A stretch of 64,000 nucleotides of DNA from Shouchella oshimensis (GTDB lineage: Bacteria > Bacillota > Bacilli > Bacillales > Bacillaceae_D): assembly GCF_002019765.1 (NCBI RefSeq), contig NZ_KV917380.1, positions 672,707-736,706 of the forward strand, written 5' to 3'. Positions 33,751 through 41,996 of the stretch are shown here, one piece after another. The position numbers and the translations under genes were made by a program. The stretch's first letter is position 1. Each line of letters starts with the position of its first letter. The notes beneath the pieces are model-generated. The model saw only the letters and a program-made list of their open reading frames with translations, did not search any database and was not told the DNA's origin.

Positions 33751-33960
33751 ATGAATCCAGAAACGTTAAAACGGTATCGTGGACGTATAGTCGGTCTTGT
33801 GATTGCAGCGGTGTTCAGTGTTCTCTTTTTTACCATTGGCTTTTGGTACACTGTTGCCGTTGGCATATTTATCACCATTGGTTTTTTAGTAGGGAAATGG
33901 GCAGACGGAGACCTGAATGCTTCAGCCTATCTTGATGCCCTTTTTAGTAAACGACAGTAA
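33751..33960 (+). CDS. DUF2273 small membrane protein
   Basis: This is a 69-residue protein with two adjacent hydrophobic helices (GLVIAAVFSVLFFTIGFW and AVGIFITIGFLVGKW) after a short basic segment (TLKRYRGR). GGAGG precedes the ATG. Its position between amaP and asp23 is the conserved context of the DUF2273 family, thought to assist the envelope-stress complex. Its exact role is unknown. Confidence 0.9.
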   Translation: MNPETLKRYRGRIVGLVIAAVFSVLFFTIGFWYTVAVGIFITIGFLVGKWADGDLNASAYLDALFSKRQ

Positions 33961-33983
33961 ATCCAAATAAGGAGATGATTTGA

Positions 33984-34457
33984 ATGAGCACAACAAATGT
34001 TAAATCAACAACAAAAACAGATGAAACGTATATGCAGGAAAAAAGAGAACAGGAAGAAAAGAATAAAAACCGCGATCGCTTAACCTATGATACAGAAGTC
34101 ATTAAGAAAATTACTGCAATCGCAACAATGAAAGCCGACGGTATTTTAGGTATGAGCGGTTCATTCTTTTCGAGCATCAAAGAAACATTTGGTGGTGACG
34201 AAGACATTACAAAAGGAATCAGTGCTGATGTAGGTGAGAAACAAGCAGCGATTGATTTAGAAGTTTATGTGGAGTATGGGAAGGAAATCCCTAAAATTTA
34301 TCAATCCATAAAAAGAGAAGTGGCAGAGAATATTAAAACAATGACAGGTTTAGAACTTGTTGAATTTAATATGAATGTTGCGGATGTTTTTACAAGAGAA
34401 GAATTTAAAGATGGAAATGGAACGAAAAATCGCACCAATAGTGACCGAGTAGAATAG
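33984..34457 (+). CDS. asp23: Asp23/Gls24-family envelope stress protein
   Basis: This is a 157-residue cytoplasmic, membrane-associated protein. The core domain contains VIKKITAIATMKADGILGMSG, AAIDLEVYVEYGKEIPKIY and VAENIKTMTGLELVEFNMNVADV, all typical of the Asp23/Gls24 fold. Long charged ends flank it (the first 38 residues are rich in Lys, Glu and Thr). It is the last gene of the amaP cluster. In S. aureus the homologue is one of the most abundant stress proteins and is alkali-induced. Confidence 0.93.
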   Translation: MSTTNVKSTTKTDETYMQEKREQEEKNKNRDRLTYDTEVIKKITAIATMKADGILGMSGSFFSSIKETFGGDEDITKGISADVGEKQAAIDLEVYVEYGKEIPKIYQSIKREVAENIKTMTGLELVEFNMNVADVFTREEFKDGNGTKNRTNSDRVE

Positions 34458-34467
34458 TTGTGAAAGG

Positions 34468-34497
34468 GACTGTCGACAATAGTTGACAGTCTTTTTT
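34468..34497 (+). terminator. Terminator of the amaP cluster
   Basis: GACTGTC (34468-34474) pairs with GACAGTC (34485-34491), followed by TTTTTT. It lies 11 bases after the asp23 stop codon. Confidence 0.87.
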
Positions 34498-34536
34498 ATT
34501 TACAGCTATTCAAGGTTCGTGTATACTTCTTTTAAT

Positions 34537-34560
34537 GATTGATTGGTTAATCAATCGTCA
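34537..34560 (+). promoter_or_regulatory. TetR-type operator upstream of the TetR gene
   Basis: GATTGATT-GGTT-AATCAATC (34537-34556) followed by GTCA contains the sequence GATTGGTTAATCAATCGTCA. It differs by one base from the site before the MFS gene at 35201. It lies immediately before the ribosome site of the TetR gene, consistent with autoregulation. Confidence 0.8.
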
Positions 34561-34574
34561 AAGGAGTGTGACAG

Positions 34575-35174
34575 ATGCCTCTATCAGATGGTCAACGAGA
34601 AAGCATGAAGAAAAAGCGAGCAGCTATCCTTACTGCTGCCACCAATTTATTTGCTACCTTGGGGTTTGAAGGGACAACAATAAAAAAAGTATCAGAAGCG
34701 GCAAATGTTAGTTTTGGAAGTGTATTTACTTATTTTAAAGATAAAGAAACTTTATTTTATGCTGTAGTTGTGGAACCAATTGACATATTTAAAGAAGAAG
34801 TTTTATCTTTTAACCCCTATGCAGAAGAGCCTGTAGTTGAGTTAAAAAAGATGATTCACACGCATATTGACTTATACGCCCGGCTTCAAGATTATTTAAC
34901 TATTGTTGTTCAAATTATCGGTCAGTATCAAAAATACCCAGATATGTTTGCTAAACTAGATGAGTTTAACGATGAATTTTGTGAACGAGTCAAAATACTA
35001 GTAGAGAATGGACAGAAAACAAATGTACTAGTCAAGCAAGATTCGATGACTGTGGCAACCATGTATACGAGCTTGTTAACTGGACTTCGCATCAATACGA
35101 CTGACTCAAGATACAGTAGTTTTTGGGAACCATTTAAGCACTCGGCTATACAGTTATTTGGACCTATAAAGTAA
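34575..35174 (+). CDS. TetR-family transcriptional regulator
   Basis: This is a 199-residue repressor with an N-terminal HTH, AAILTAATNLFATLGFEGTT then IKKVSEAANVSFGSVFTYFKDKE, and a divergent ligand domain. GGAG lies upstream of the ATG. The next gene is an MFS transporter, and both genes are preceded by the same GATTGAT/ATCAATC palindrome, so it very likely controls itself and the transporter. The ligand is probably a toxic compound exported by the pump. Confidence 0.9.
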   Translation: MPLSDGQRESMKKKRAAILTAATNLFATLGFEGTTIKKVSEAANVSFGSVFTYFKDKETLFYAVVVEPIDIFKEEVLSFNPYAEEPVVELKKMIHTHIDLYARLQDYLTIVVQIIGQYQKYPDMFAKLDEFNDEFCERVKILVENGQKTNVLVKQDSMTVATMYTSLLTGLRINTTDSRYSSFWEPFKHSAIQLFGPIK

Positions 35175-35198
35175 TAGGTTCGTTTTTCTACATTAAAA

Positions 35199-35218
35199 AC
35201 GATTGATTAATCAATCGT
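35199..35218 (+). promoter_or_regulatory. TetR-type operator upstream of the MFS gene
   Basis: ACGATTGATTAATCAATCGT is a perfect 20-base palindrome, 20 bases before the MFS start and just upstream of AAAGGAG. It repeats the motif found before the TetR gene, so one regulator should bind both. Confidence 0.85.
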
Positions 35219-35237
35219 CAATAAAGGAGATGTACGT

Positions 35238-36503
35238 TTGTCCTCATTTCGTTCCTTTTCTCAAACCATTCAAATTCGGTTATTATTAATGTTTATGGCA
35301 AAATTAACAACGATGATGGTTATTCCCTATTTAATTATTTATTTTTCTGCAAAGTTGGGTGTTATTACAAGTGGATTTATGTTAATAGCTGTTATTATGG
35401 CAAGTGTTGCGGGCGCAATGATAGGAGGACCTGCAGCAGACCGATTTGGTAGAAAAAAACTCATTCTTTTGTTCGAAAGTATAATTATTATTAGCTATTT
35501 AGGTGCAGCATTGTCTAATGGATCGTGGGGGACGTCGGCGTTAGCAACATTTTTATTTTTTCTTATGGCCCAATTTAGTACGGGAGCTGTTAATCCTATT
35601 TATCAAGCATTAATTCTTGATTGCAGTCAGCCTAATGAAAGACAAGAAATTTATACCTATTCATACTGGCTAGGCAATATCAGTGTCGCCATCGGCAGTT
35701 TATTAGGAGCTATGCTGTTTAATAAATTTTTATTTTTCTTATTACTTTCCGTTGCATGTACAAGTTTAGTTGCTGTGATTGTAACCATCTTTTTTATACA
35801 AGAAACGATGCCAAGAAAAACTGAATTGCGTCATACCTCCAAAAAGTTAGCTTGTCGAAAAAAGCTTGCTAAGCGCTTAGGAGAGAGGGGGTTTTTGACC
35901 TTCTGCTTTGCTAGTTTGCTTGTTGTTGCAATGGAAGAGCAGCTCACGAACTATTTAGGAATTCGATTTGTACAAGAGATTCAAAAAGGGGAAGGGGTAT
36001 TGATACTTCTTTCTACTGAAGCAAGTGGAATAGAAATGCTTGGGTTGTTAAAGGTTGAGAATACGGTAATTGTCATTCTGTTCACACTCGGTATTGCAAA
36101 GTGGACAAAAAAGTGGTCTCCTTATGTGACGTTGCTTGGTGGGGTGTTCTTATTTTTTATAGGTTACATTACTCTAAGTATAAGTACGACACCATTTATA
36201 CTAATAATCGGAATGTTTATTGCGTCAATTGGTGAAGTGCTTTATATGCCCATAAAGCAGACGATGTTAGCAACCATCGTTCCAGATCATGCACGTAGTA
36301 CCTATATGAGTTGGTATCAAATTGCTTTATTACTTGGTGTTTGTAGCGCAGGAGCTTTTCTGGTGATAAGCCATTGGTTATCCTTTACTACCATGACGTT
36401 CTTATTCTGTTTAATAGGTTTGGGAAGTGTCATTCTTTTCTATCGATTTATTCAAAACATGGATGAGGAAAGGAAAGACAATCGTTTTCGACAAGAAGTT
36501 TAG
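35238..36503 (+). CDS. MFS transporter, probable drug exporter
   Basis: This is a 421-residue, twelve-helix major-facilitator protein. The loop 2-3 motif appears as GGPAADRFGRKKLILL. The TTG start at 35238 has AAAGGAG 8 bases upstream. A central cytoplasmic loop (about 190-215) is basic (PRKTELRHTSKKLACRKKLAKRL). It forms a regulatory pair with the TetR gene through the shared operator. The substrate is not predictable from sequence. Confidence 0.9.
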   Translation: MSSFRSFSQTIQIRLLLMFMAKLTTMMVIPYLIIYFSAKLGVITSGFMLIAVIMASVAGAMIGGPAADRFGRKKLILLFESIIIISYLGAALSNGSWGTSALATFLFFLMAQFSTGAVNPIYQALILDCSQPNERQEIYTYSYWLGNISVAIGSLLGAMLFNKFLFFLLLSVACTSLVAVIVTIFFIQETMPRKTELRHTSKKLACRKKLAKRLGERGFLTFCFASLLVVAMEEQLTNYLGIRFVQEIQKGEGVLILLSTEASGIEMLGLLKVENTVIVILFTLGIAKWTKKWSPYVTLLGGVFLFFIGYITLSISTTPFILIIGMFIASIGEVLYMPIKQTMLATIVPDHARSTYMSWYQIALLLGVCSAGAFLVISHWLSFTTMTFLFCLIGLGSVILFYRFIQNMDEERKDNRFRQEV

Positions 36504-36554
36504 GGTCATGCTGAAGTGGGAATGATACTAAAAAATCGGAAGGATTGAATAAGT

Positions 36555-36740
36555 ATGAAAGGGATGATTAAAGGAGTAGGGGCTCTTTTCTTATGTGTGG
36601 TACTGGCTTATCTTTTTTCTTACGCGACAACCTTTACAGGCATGCTTCCTATGCTCGTCATTTTAAGTGTTTGTGGAGGCATAATGGGAATGTTCGCTTT
36701 GCTTGAATTGTTAAAAGACCATGTAGATACAGAGAGCTAA
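36555..36740 (+). CDS. Small membrane protein
   Basis: This is a 61-residue protein with two hydrophobic segments (about 6-27 and 31-52) and an acidic end KDHVDTES. GGAAGG lies about 11 bases upstream of the ATG. It follows the MFS gene by 51 bases and is closed by a hairpin with Ts (about 36742-36775). The family was not recognised. Confidence 0.65.
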   Translation: MKGMIKGVGALFLCVVLAYLFSYATTFTGMLPMLVILSVCGGIMGMFALLELLKDHVDTES

Positions 36741-36826
36741 AGAAGCCTCCGAAAAGGGAAGCTTCCTTTTTTATGTCTTTTTTATAGTTGTTTAGGCGTC
36801 TCACACATTGTTCTATTATTTTCCTT

Positions 36827-36856
36827 TTGCTTGTATGTTAAGGATTCTCCTATAAT
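36827..36856 (+). promoter_or_regulatory. Promoter of the CAP-domain gene
   Basis: TTGCTT and TATAAT are separated by 18 bases, about 90 bases before the CAP-domain gene start. The -10 box is perfect. It is a plausible vegetative SigA promoter. Confidence 0.6.
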
Positions 36857-36942
36857 GAAGACGTAAAGGTTTGAAGTAAACTAAGGTTGGTTACCTTTAC
36901 TAGTAGAGAATAAGTATGATTGAAAAATAAGGGCGTGACCGT

Positions 36943-38049
36943 ATGAGACGATTACTGGTATGTGTTGTTATAGTGATCATTGCCTATAGTACACGAGAAT
37001 TTTGGTTTGAACCGACAAAGAAAGCTTTAGCTTCATCTGTTGATTCGATTCAAGAGTGGAGTGGAGATACAACCTTTGATTTTTCCTTTGAATTTGTAGA
37101 CGATTTTCTCCGTGCTGTTTTGCCTGTTGAAGAACAACCTGAAGAAGAAGCAGTTGCAGTTGAAGCCCCAGCACCAGACCTTGTAACTCCTGAAGATACG
37201 TTCTTTTCCGTTCATAATATAGAGCTAGGTGATACGAAACAAGAAGTAGAAGAAGAGGTTGGAGAGCCAAAACGGGTGACTGTAAATGAGTACGGGTTAG
37301 AGTGGTATGCGTATCATTCAGATTATCAGAATTTCTTTATGGTTTCTTATAATGAGAATGACCTCGTAAAAGGTCTTTATACGAATCAAGACTTACTTGC
37401 ATCAGAGAGCGGTATCACATATGGTACTCCCCAACAGGTTGTGCGAGAGCAATTAGGGGAGCCGATTGATGTTCTACGCAAGGGACTGTTTTCTTATAAA
37501 TTGAACGAAGAAGAAGCGTATGATTTGTTCGAGCTTGAAGACAGTTATGTGACGATGTTTTATGATGAACATCAAGATCTGACTGTGACAGGGATTCAGA
37601 TTATGGATCATGATGTTGAACAAGATAAACGTTCGCTGTACGCAGATGAAGATGAGGCATTACGTGATGGATTCGAATATCAACTTTTTGATGTGATGAA
37701 TGCAGAAAGAGTAGCGCATGGTTTGCCGATTCTGGTGTGGGCTGAAGATGTGCGCTATACAGCAAGGAAACATAGTGCTGACATGGCAGAAAAACGTTAC
37801 TTCGATCACACTAATTTAGAGGGGCAGTCTCCTTATGATCGCATGCAGGAAGATGGCATTCGCTTTAGGACCGCTGGTGAAAACCTTGCAATGGGGCAGT
37901 TCAGTAGTATCTATGCCCATGAAGGATTAATGAATTCACTTGGACACCGTGAAGCGATTTTAAACGCCCAATTTGAAAATGTAGGAATTGGCGTTGCTTT
38001 TGGGGAAGAAGGCCAACCGTTCTTCACTGAAAAATTTTATACAAGATAA
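36943..38049 (+). CDS. ylbC: CAP/SCP-domain secreted or anchored protein, YlbC-like
   Basis: This is a 368-residue protein. One N-terminal hydrophobic segment (LLVCVVIVIIAYSTREFW) serves as signal or anchor. An acidic spacer (EEQPEEEAVAVEAPAP) leads to a CAP-associated domain (about 85-215, FFSVHNIELGDTKQEVEEEV) and a C-terminal CAP domain (about 240-368) with HSADMAEKRYFDHTNLEGQSP, GENLAMGQFSSIYAHEGLMN and GHREAILNAQFENVGIGVAF. B. subtilis YlbC has this two-domain layout. CAP proteins act outside the cell; their Bacillus function is not established. Confidence 0.88.
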   Translation: MRRLLVCVVIVIIAYSTREFWFEPTKKALASSVDSIQEWSGDTTFDFSFEFVDDFLRAVLPVEEQPEEEAVAVEAPAPDLVTPEDTFFSVHNIELGDTKQEVEEEVGEPKRVTVNEYGLEWYAYHSDYQNFFMVSYNENDLVKGLYTNQDLLASESGITYGTPQQVVREQLGEPIDVLRKGLFSYKLNEEEAYDLFELEDSYVTMFYDEHQDLTVTGIQIMDHDVEQDKRSLYADEDEALRDGFEYQLFDVMNAERVAHGLPILVWAEDVRYTARKHSADMAEKRYFDHTNLEGQSPYDRMQEDGIRFRTAGENLAMGQFSSIYAHEGLMNSLGHREAILNAQFENVGIGVAFGEEGQPFFTEKFYTR

Positions 38050-38050
38050 G

Positions 38051-38082
38051 AAGCTATGGATTTCCCTATCCATAGCTTTTTT
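38051..38082 (+). terminator. Terminator of the CAP-domain gene
   Basis: AAGCTATGGA pairs with TCCATAGCTT and Ts continue to 38082. It starts immediately after the stop codon. Confidence 0.9.
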
Positions 38083-38189
38083 GTGTGGGAATCTGTTTTT
38101 AAATTGTTATGAAATAAGATGAATGCTAAAAGAACGATTTAGTAAAACAGTAAGTAAGGCTAGAGAGAAGCGGACTCCTGATCTTGCTG

Positions 38190-38218
38190 TTGACAGATAC
38201 TTTCTTAAGTTATATGGT
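38190..38218 (+). promoter_or_regulatory. Promoter of the GntR-ABC operon
   Basis: A perfect -35 TTGACA (38190-38195) and TATGGT (38213-38218) are spaced by 17 bases, 39 bases before the GntR start. The region between -10 and the start codon (TTAGTTACATAAGTAATG) is the likely regulator site but has no clear palindrome. Confidence 0.75.
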
Positions 38219-38256
38219 TAGTTACATAAGTAATGAACCCCGGAGGTTTAAACGAC

Positions 38257-38631
38257 ATGGTATTTTCTTTTTCCGGTGATCAACCGATTTTCAGGCAACT
38301 AACTGTTCGGATAGCAAATGAGATTGTTAGTGGGGCGTTAAAAGAAGGGGATCAAATTCCTTCCACAAATGAATTTGCGAAGCAATTACAGATTAATCCG
38401 GCAACTGCAGCGAAAGGCATTAACTTATTGGTTGACCAAAAGATTTTATATAAAAAGAGAGGAATTGGTATGTTCGTAGCGGAAGGTGCAAGAGCTAAGC
38501 TTATACAGGAAAGGCAAGAATCGTTTAAACAGAACTACATTATACCGTTGTTAGACGAGGCTACGCAGATCGATTTAAGTGATGAGCACATTAAACAACT
38601 AATTGATAATGAGAGGAGCAGACGTAAATGA
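38257..38631 (+). CDS. GntR-family regulator, YtrA type
   Basis: This 124-residue repressor has a winged-helix domain (FRQLTVRIANEIVSGALKEG, then DQIPSTNEFAKQLQINPATAAKGI) and a short helical tail only. This small form is the YtrA subfamily, which typically represses adjacent ABC-transporter genes. ATG 38257 has CGGAGG 9-10 bases upstream. Its last four bases overlap the ATPase start (ATGA), so the operon is translationally coupled. Confidence 0.92.
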   Translation: MVFSFSGDQPIFRQLTVRIANEIVSGALKEGDQIPSTNEFAKQLQINPATAAKGINLLVDQKILYKKRGIGMFVAEGARAKLIQERQESFKQNYIIPLLDEATQIDLSDEHIKQLIDNERSRRK

Positions 38632-39497
38632 ATATTTCATTAAATCAAGTAAGAAAACAGATAAAAGGGCAAGAGATACTAAGAAATATGAACATAACGA
38701 TTGACAAAGTAGGCATATACGCAGTCCTCGGACCCAATGGTGCAGGGAAAACGACGTGTATGCATGTCATGGCAGGGTTAGCAAATTGGGATAGCGGTAC
38801 TGTAGAAGTATATGGTGCCAGCCCTTTTGATAATGCTTCTATTTTACATCACATCTGTTTTATTCAAGAAAGCGATAATTTCAAACCAACGCTTAAAGTT
38901 AAAGATGTTTTAAAACAGATAGAGGCCTTTTATCCAAATTTAAATCAAGAACTACTGCATCGTCTTGTGAAAGAGTATGATTTACCGTTAAACAAACGTT
39001 TAATTGAATTATCAAAAGGGATGAATTCAGCTCTAAATATGAGTATTGGCTTAGCCAGCCGAGCGCCATTAACAATCTTTGACGAACCCTATATAGGTAT
39101 GGACGCGACGGCGAGAAAAAAGCTATACAAAGAGATTATTGAAGACTACGTCGACTATCCTCGGATCATTTTATTTTCAACACACTTCATTGAAGAAACG
39201 GAAAGCATTTTTGAGCACGCTATCATTGTGAATCATGGTCAAGTGTTATTACAAGAGCCAGTTGAAGAACTTGCTGAGAGAGCCTTACGTATTACAGGTC
39301 CTACGGAGGCGATGAAAACAATAAATCGTTCAGTCTATAAAATCATATCTGAAGATTCGTTTTTGTCTGAATCGACAGTAGCGATATTGTTGGATAAGGG
39401 TCAGGAGCTGGCGTTACCAATGAACTGTAGCGTCCAACCATTATCGCTTCAAGAGTTCTTTATTGACTACACAGCAAAGGAGAGGTCGTTCGTATGA
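38628..39497 (+). CDS. ABC transporter ATP-binding protein
   Basis: This is a 289-residue ATPase with Walker A GPNGAGKTTCMH, Q-loop CFIQESDNF, signature ELSKGMNSALNM, Walker B LTIFDEPYIGMD and H-loop FSTHFIEE. The C-terminal part is a short additional domain. It overlaps the GntR gene upstream and the membrane protein downstream by four bases each. It probably powers a small exporter or lantibiotic-stress type ABC system like YtrBC. The substrate is unknown. Confidence 0.92.
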   Translation: MNISLNQVRKQIKGQEILRNMNITIDKVGIYAVLGPNGAGKTTCMHVMAGLANWDSGTVEVYGASPFDNASILHHICFIQESDNFKPTLKVKDVLKQIEAFYPNLNQELLHRLVKEYDLPLNKRLIELSKGMNSALNMSIGLASRAPLTIFDEPYIGMDATARKKLYKEIIEDYVDYPRIILFSTHFIEETESIFEHAIIVNHGQVLLQEPVEELAERALRITGPTEAMKTINRSVYKIISEDSFLSESTVAILLDKGQELALPMNCSVQPLSLQEFFIDYTAKERSFV

Positions 39498-40177
39498 ATC
39501 AACTAATGGTACTCAATAAACTCATTCTCTCAGATATGTTAAAAGGCTTCCTTTATTTTTGGTTCATGCTTTTAGGCTTTTTACTTTTAGGCTACACAAT
39601 TGCTTGGTTTATAAATGGTACAACGATTATATTATTTGTATGGCCCATATTCCTTGTATGGCTATGTGCCAACAGCTTTCAACTGACGAAAAATAATCTT
39701 GAATATGCATTAAAACTAGGAGCAACACGCTCTCAATTCTTTTTCTCTAGTTTGATTATTCTTCTAGCGGCCATTCTAATAGGTCAATGTCTCCATCGGC
39801 TTTATCTTGTTATATTACCGGCGATCAGTAGCGTATTTTCACTTGAAAATGTGACACTTGTCGGTTTCCAAGAACTATTACCTGAGCTTACATTCATACA
39901 TGGAATAGGATACGATATCACGTTTGCTGTTCTTTTAGCTGGCCTTTTCTATTTATTCGGGACGGTGCGTTTTCGTTATGGAATGATGCCTCTTTACGTT
40001 GCGCTTGCTGTTATGGGCCTTTTGCTATTAATCCCTTTGGTGAGAGAAGCGAGTATGAAGTGGTTTACTCAGCTATATGACGGGAAGTTTCTTGAATCCT
40101 TTTTCTTACTCGCTCTCATTGGTGTGGTGACATTTAGTGCTAGTCACCCGTTGTTAAAACGCATGACACTTCGCTAA
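39494..40177 (+). CDS. ABC transporter membrane protein
   Basis: This is a 227-residue permease-like protein with about six hydrophobic segments (FLYFWFMLLGFLLLGYTIAW; TIILFVWPIFLVWLCA; FFFSSLIILLAAILIGQ and others). It has no recognised family signature. It is coupled by a four-base overlap to the ATPase gene and is the last gene of the operon. It is presumed to be the membrane partner of that ATPase. Confidence 0.85.
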   Translation: MNQLMVLNKLILSDMLKGFLYFWFMLLGFLLLGYTIAWFINGTTIILFVWPIFLVWLCANSFQLTKNNLEYALKLGATRSQFFFSSLIILLAAILIGQCLHRLYLVILPAISSVFSLENVTLVGFQELLPELTFIHGIGYDITFAVLLAGLFYLFGTVRFRYGMMPLYVALAVMGLLLLIPLVREASMKWFTQLYDGKFLESFFLLALIGVVTFSASHPLLKRMTLR

Positions 40178-40182
40178 AAAGT

Positions 40183-40203
40183 AAAGTGATATCAACACTT
40201 TTT
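40183..40203 (+). terminator. Possible weak terminator of the GntR-ABC operon
   Basis: AAAGTG (40183-40188) pairs with CACTTT (40196-40201), and Ts run to 40203. The six-base stem is AT-rich, so termination may be incomplete. The remaining gap to 40374 holds a small hairpin AGGAA/TTCCT and no gene. Confidence 0.5.
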
Positions 40204-40374
40204 GTGCTCGTTTTTTTGATTATCGCATGTTAGTAGCTAAACGAATAAAAAAAGAGAATAGACAGGAGGAAGTCGGGTGCTTCCTTTCAAGAGGGGGTCT
40301 TTTTCTATTTACAGTACAATTGATTAAGGAGAATAATCGTGTGAAAATGGAGTAGAGAGATTGGAGGGGCTGGT

Positions 40375-41112
40375 ATGTTTTTACGAAATATTACAATTCA
40401 GCATGATCGTATTGCATCGTACAACGTGTACCCGTTTTCTATTCCGTTTGTAAAGCGGACGGATGAACTGAAAATTGAAGCACCGATTACGTTTTTTGTT
40501 GGGGAAAATGGTTCAGGCAAATCAACGTTATTAGAAGGGATTGCTGATAAATGTGAGTTTAACACGGCTGGTGGAAGTCGAAACAACGTGTATGACCTTC
40601 ATGCTTCTGAATCTTCACTTGGCGACTATTTACGGTTATCGTGGCTACCTAAAGCAACAAAAGGATTCTTTTTCAGAGCTGAGTCTTTTTTTCACTTTGC
40701 CTCTTATTTAGACAGTCATCCTGAAGCCCTTAACGCGTATGGAGGCAAATCGCTTCATCATCAATCACACGGAGAATCGTTTTTCTCCCTCTTTGCAAAT
40801 CGGTTTGGACAGAAAGGAATTTATTTATTAGATGAGCCTGAAGCAGCTCTTTCTCCACAGCGGCAGCTTTCGTTTTTGCGTATACTGCATGATTTAACAA
40901 AGAAGGGACAGTGCCAATTTATCATTGCAACACATTCTCCTATCTTACTTGGATTTCCGAATGCTGCTATTTTTCATTTCGGTGAAGAGTCAATAAAAAA
41001 AGTTGAGTATGAAGAGACAAATGCCTATGCGGTGACACGTTCCTTTTTGCAACATCGGAAGACAATGCTTGAGGAACTATTACGTGATGATGAAGAAGAG
41101 AGTCAGGAATGA
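40375..41112 (+). CDS. Stand-alone ATP-binding protein (AAA/ABC-type ATPase)
   Basis: This 245-residue ATPase shows Walker A FVGENGSGKSTLLEGIA, Walker B GIYLLDEPEAALSPQRQLSF and the H-loop IIATHSPILLGFP. The signature is SHGES rather than LSGGQ, which places it with the SMC/OLD-type or 'predicted ATPase' group rather than transporters. No membrane gene is linked. GGAGGGG precedes the ATG. Its cellular role is unknown. Confidence 0.85.
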   Translation: MFLRNITIQHDRIASYNVYPFSIPFVKRTDELKIEAPITFFVGENGSGKSTLLEGIADKCEFNTAGGSRNNVYDLHASESSLGDYLRLSWLPKATKGFFFRAESFFHFASYLDSHPEALNAYGGKSLHHQSHGESFFSLFANRFGQKGIYLLDEPEAALSPQRQLSFLRILHDLTKKGQCQFIIATHSPILLGFPNAAIFHFGEESIKKVEYEETNAYAVTRSFLQHRKTMLEELLRDDEEESQE

Positions 41113-41117
41113 CCCTC

Positions 41118-41405
41118 TTATAAGTGAAAGGTGAATTCAATAAATGCTGCTAGAACTGGAATAGAAAAGAAACCTAGCGTAAGGATCAAAACGGACAAGA
41201 CTAGTAAACCGCTGCTTGGGCGCCGTAGTTGCATAAAGGTAGACGCAATGATGATCATGAGATAGAGGACAAGCAACGTAATCCAAACGCTTGGTACCGG
41301 TGCTACATAAATGTTACTAGGATAATAGAGTGCTGTTAGGCCAATCACAAGGGCAAGTACAGCAAGTAAACCGTGAAGTATAATAGATGTTAAACGTAAA
41401 GCCAT
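41118..41405 (-). CDS. Small membrane protein
   Basis: This is a 95-residue protein with three hydrophobic segments (about 7-30, 39-58 and 66-90). GGAGGG lies 6-7 bases before the ATG at 41405; an earlier in-frame ATG at 41438 overlaps no site. It is convergent with the ATPase gene, 5 bases away. The family was not recognised. Confidence 0.68.
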   Translation of the reverse strand: MALRLTSIILHGLLAVLALVIGLTALYYPSNIYVAPVPSVWITLLVLYLMIIIASTFMQLRRPSSGLLVLSVLILTLGFFSIPVLAAFIEFTFHL

Positions 41406-41487
41406 TTCATTCCCTCCAAGAAGACGACTGATCTTCATTGTAAGGGGAACTTACATTTTTTTCAATTGCTAGTAAGAGGGTGATAAG

Positions 41488-41982
41488 ATGCACATAAGGA
41501 CAATTGAGCTAAAAGACGCTGAGAACTATTTAGCACTAAGTAAACGTATCGATTCCTCGGGCTATATGTTGTTTGAACCTGAAGAAAAAAACATTTCAAT
41601 CGCGAAACAACAGGAAATGATTGAACAAATCATCCAAACCAAAACCACCGAATTATTTGTGGCTGAAGTAGACGAAAGCTTAATTGGCTTTATCATGGCG
41701 ATTGGTGGGACAGTAAAGCGTAAACGTCACTCTGCCTACATTGTAATCGGTGTTGATGAACCATTTCGTGGCAAAGGAGTAGCAACGAAATTATTTAAAC
41801 GGTTATTCGAATGGGCGAAAGAGATGAAGCTAACTCGATTGGAGTTAACGGTTATGAAAACCAACACAGAAGCCTATCGACTGTACCGCAATTTAGGATT
41901 TACGGTTGAAGGGGAAAAGATCCATTCCTTACTAGTGGATGGAAAGCCTGTGAATGAATATTACTTATATAAACTACTATAA
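41488..41982 (+). CDS. GNAT-family N-acetyltransferase
   Basis: This 164-residue acetyltransferase has AYIVIGVDEPFRGKGVATKL as its acetyl-CoA-binding strand and loop (RGKGVA), then LELTVMKTNTEAYRLYRNLGF with the late motif B. The pattern is that of RimJ/RimL-like or generic amino-acceptor acetyltransferases. AGAGGG precedes the start. It lies 14 bases before a methyltransferase gene and may share its transcript. Confidence 0.9.
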   Translation: MHIRTIELKDAENYLALSKRIDSSGYMLFEPEEKNISIAKQQEMIEQIIQTKTTELFVAEVDESLIGFIMAIGGTVKRKRHSAYIVIGVDEPFRGKGVATKLFKRLFEWAKEMKLTRLELTVMKTNTEAYRLYRNLGFTVEGEKIHSLLVDGKPVNEYYLYKLL

Positions 41983-41996
41983 ATAGGGGGACTTTC

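Noticed and set aside
38219-38256. Possible YtrA-type operator TTAGTTACATAAGTAATG before the GntR gene
   Set aside because: No convincing symmetry; the promoter alone is reported.
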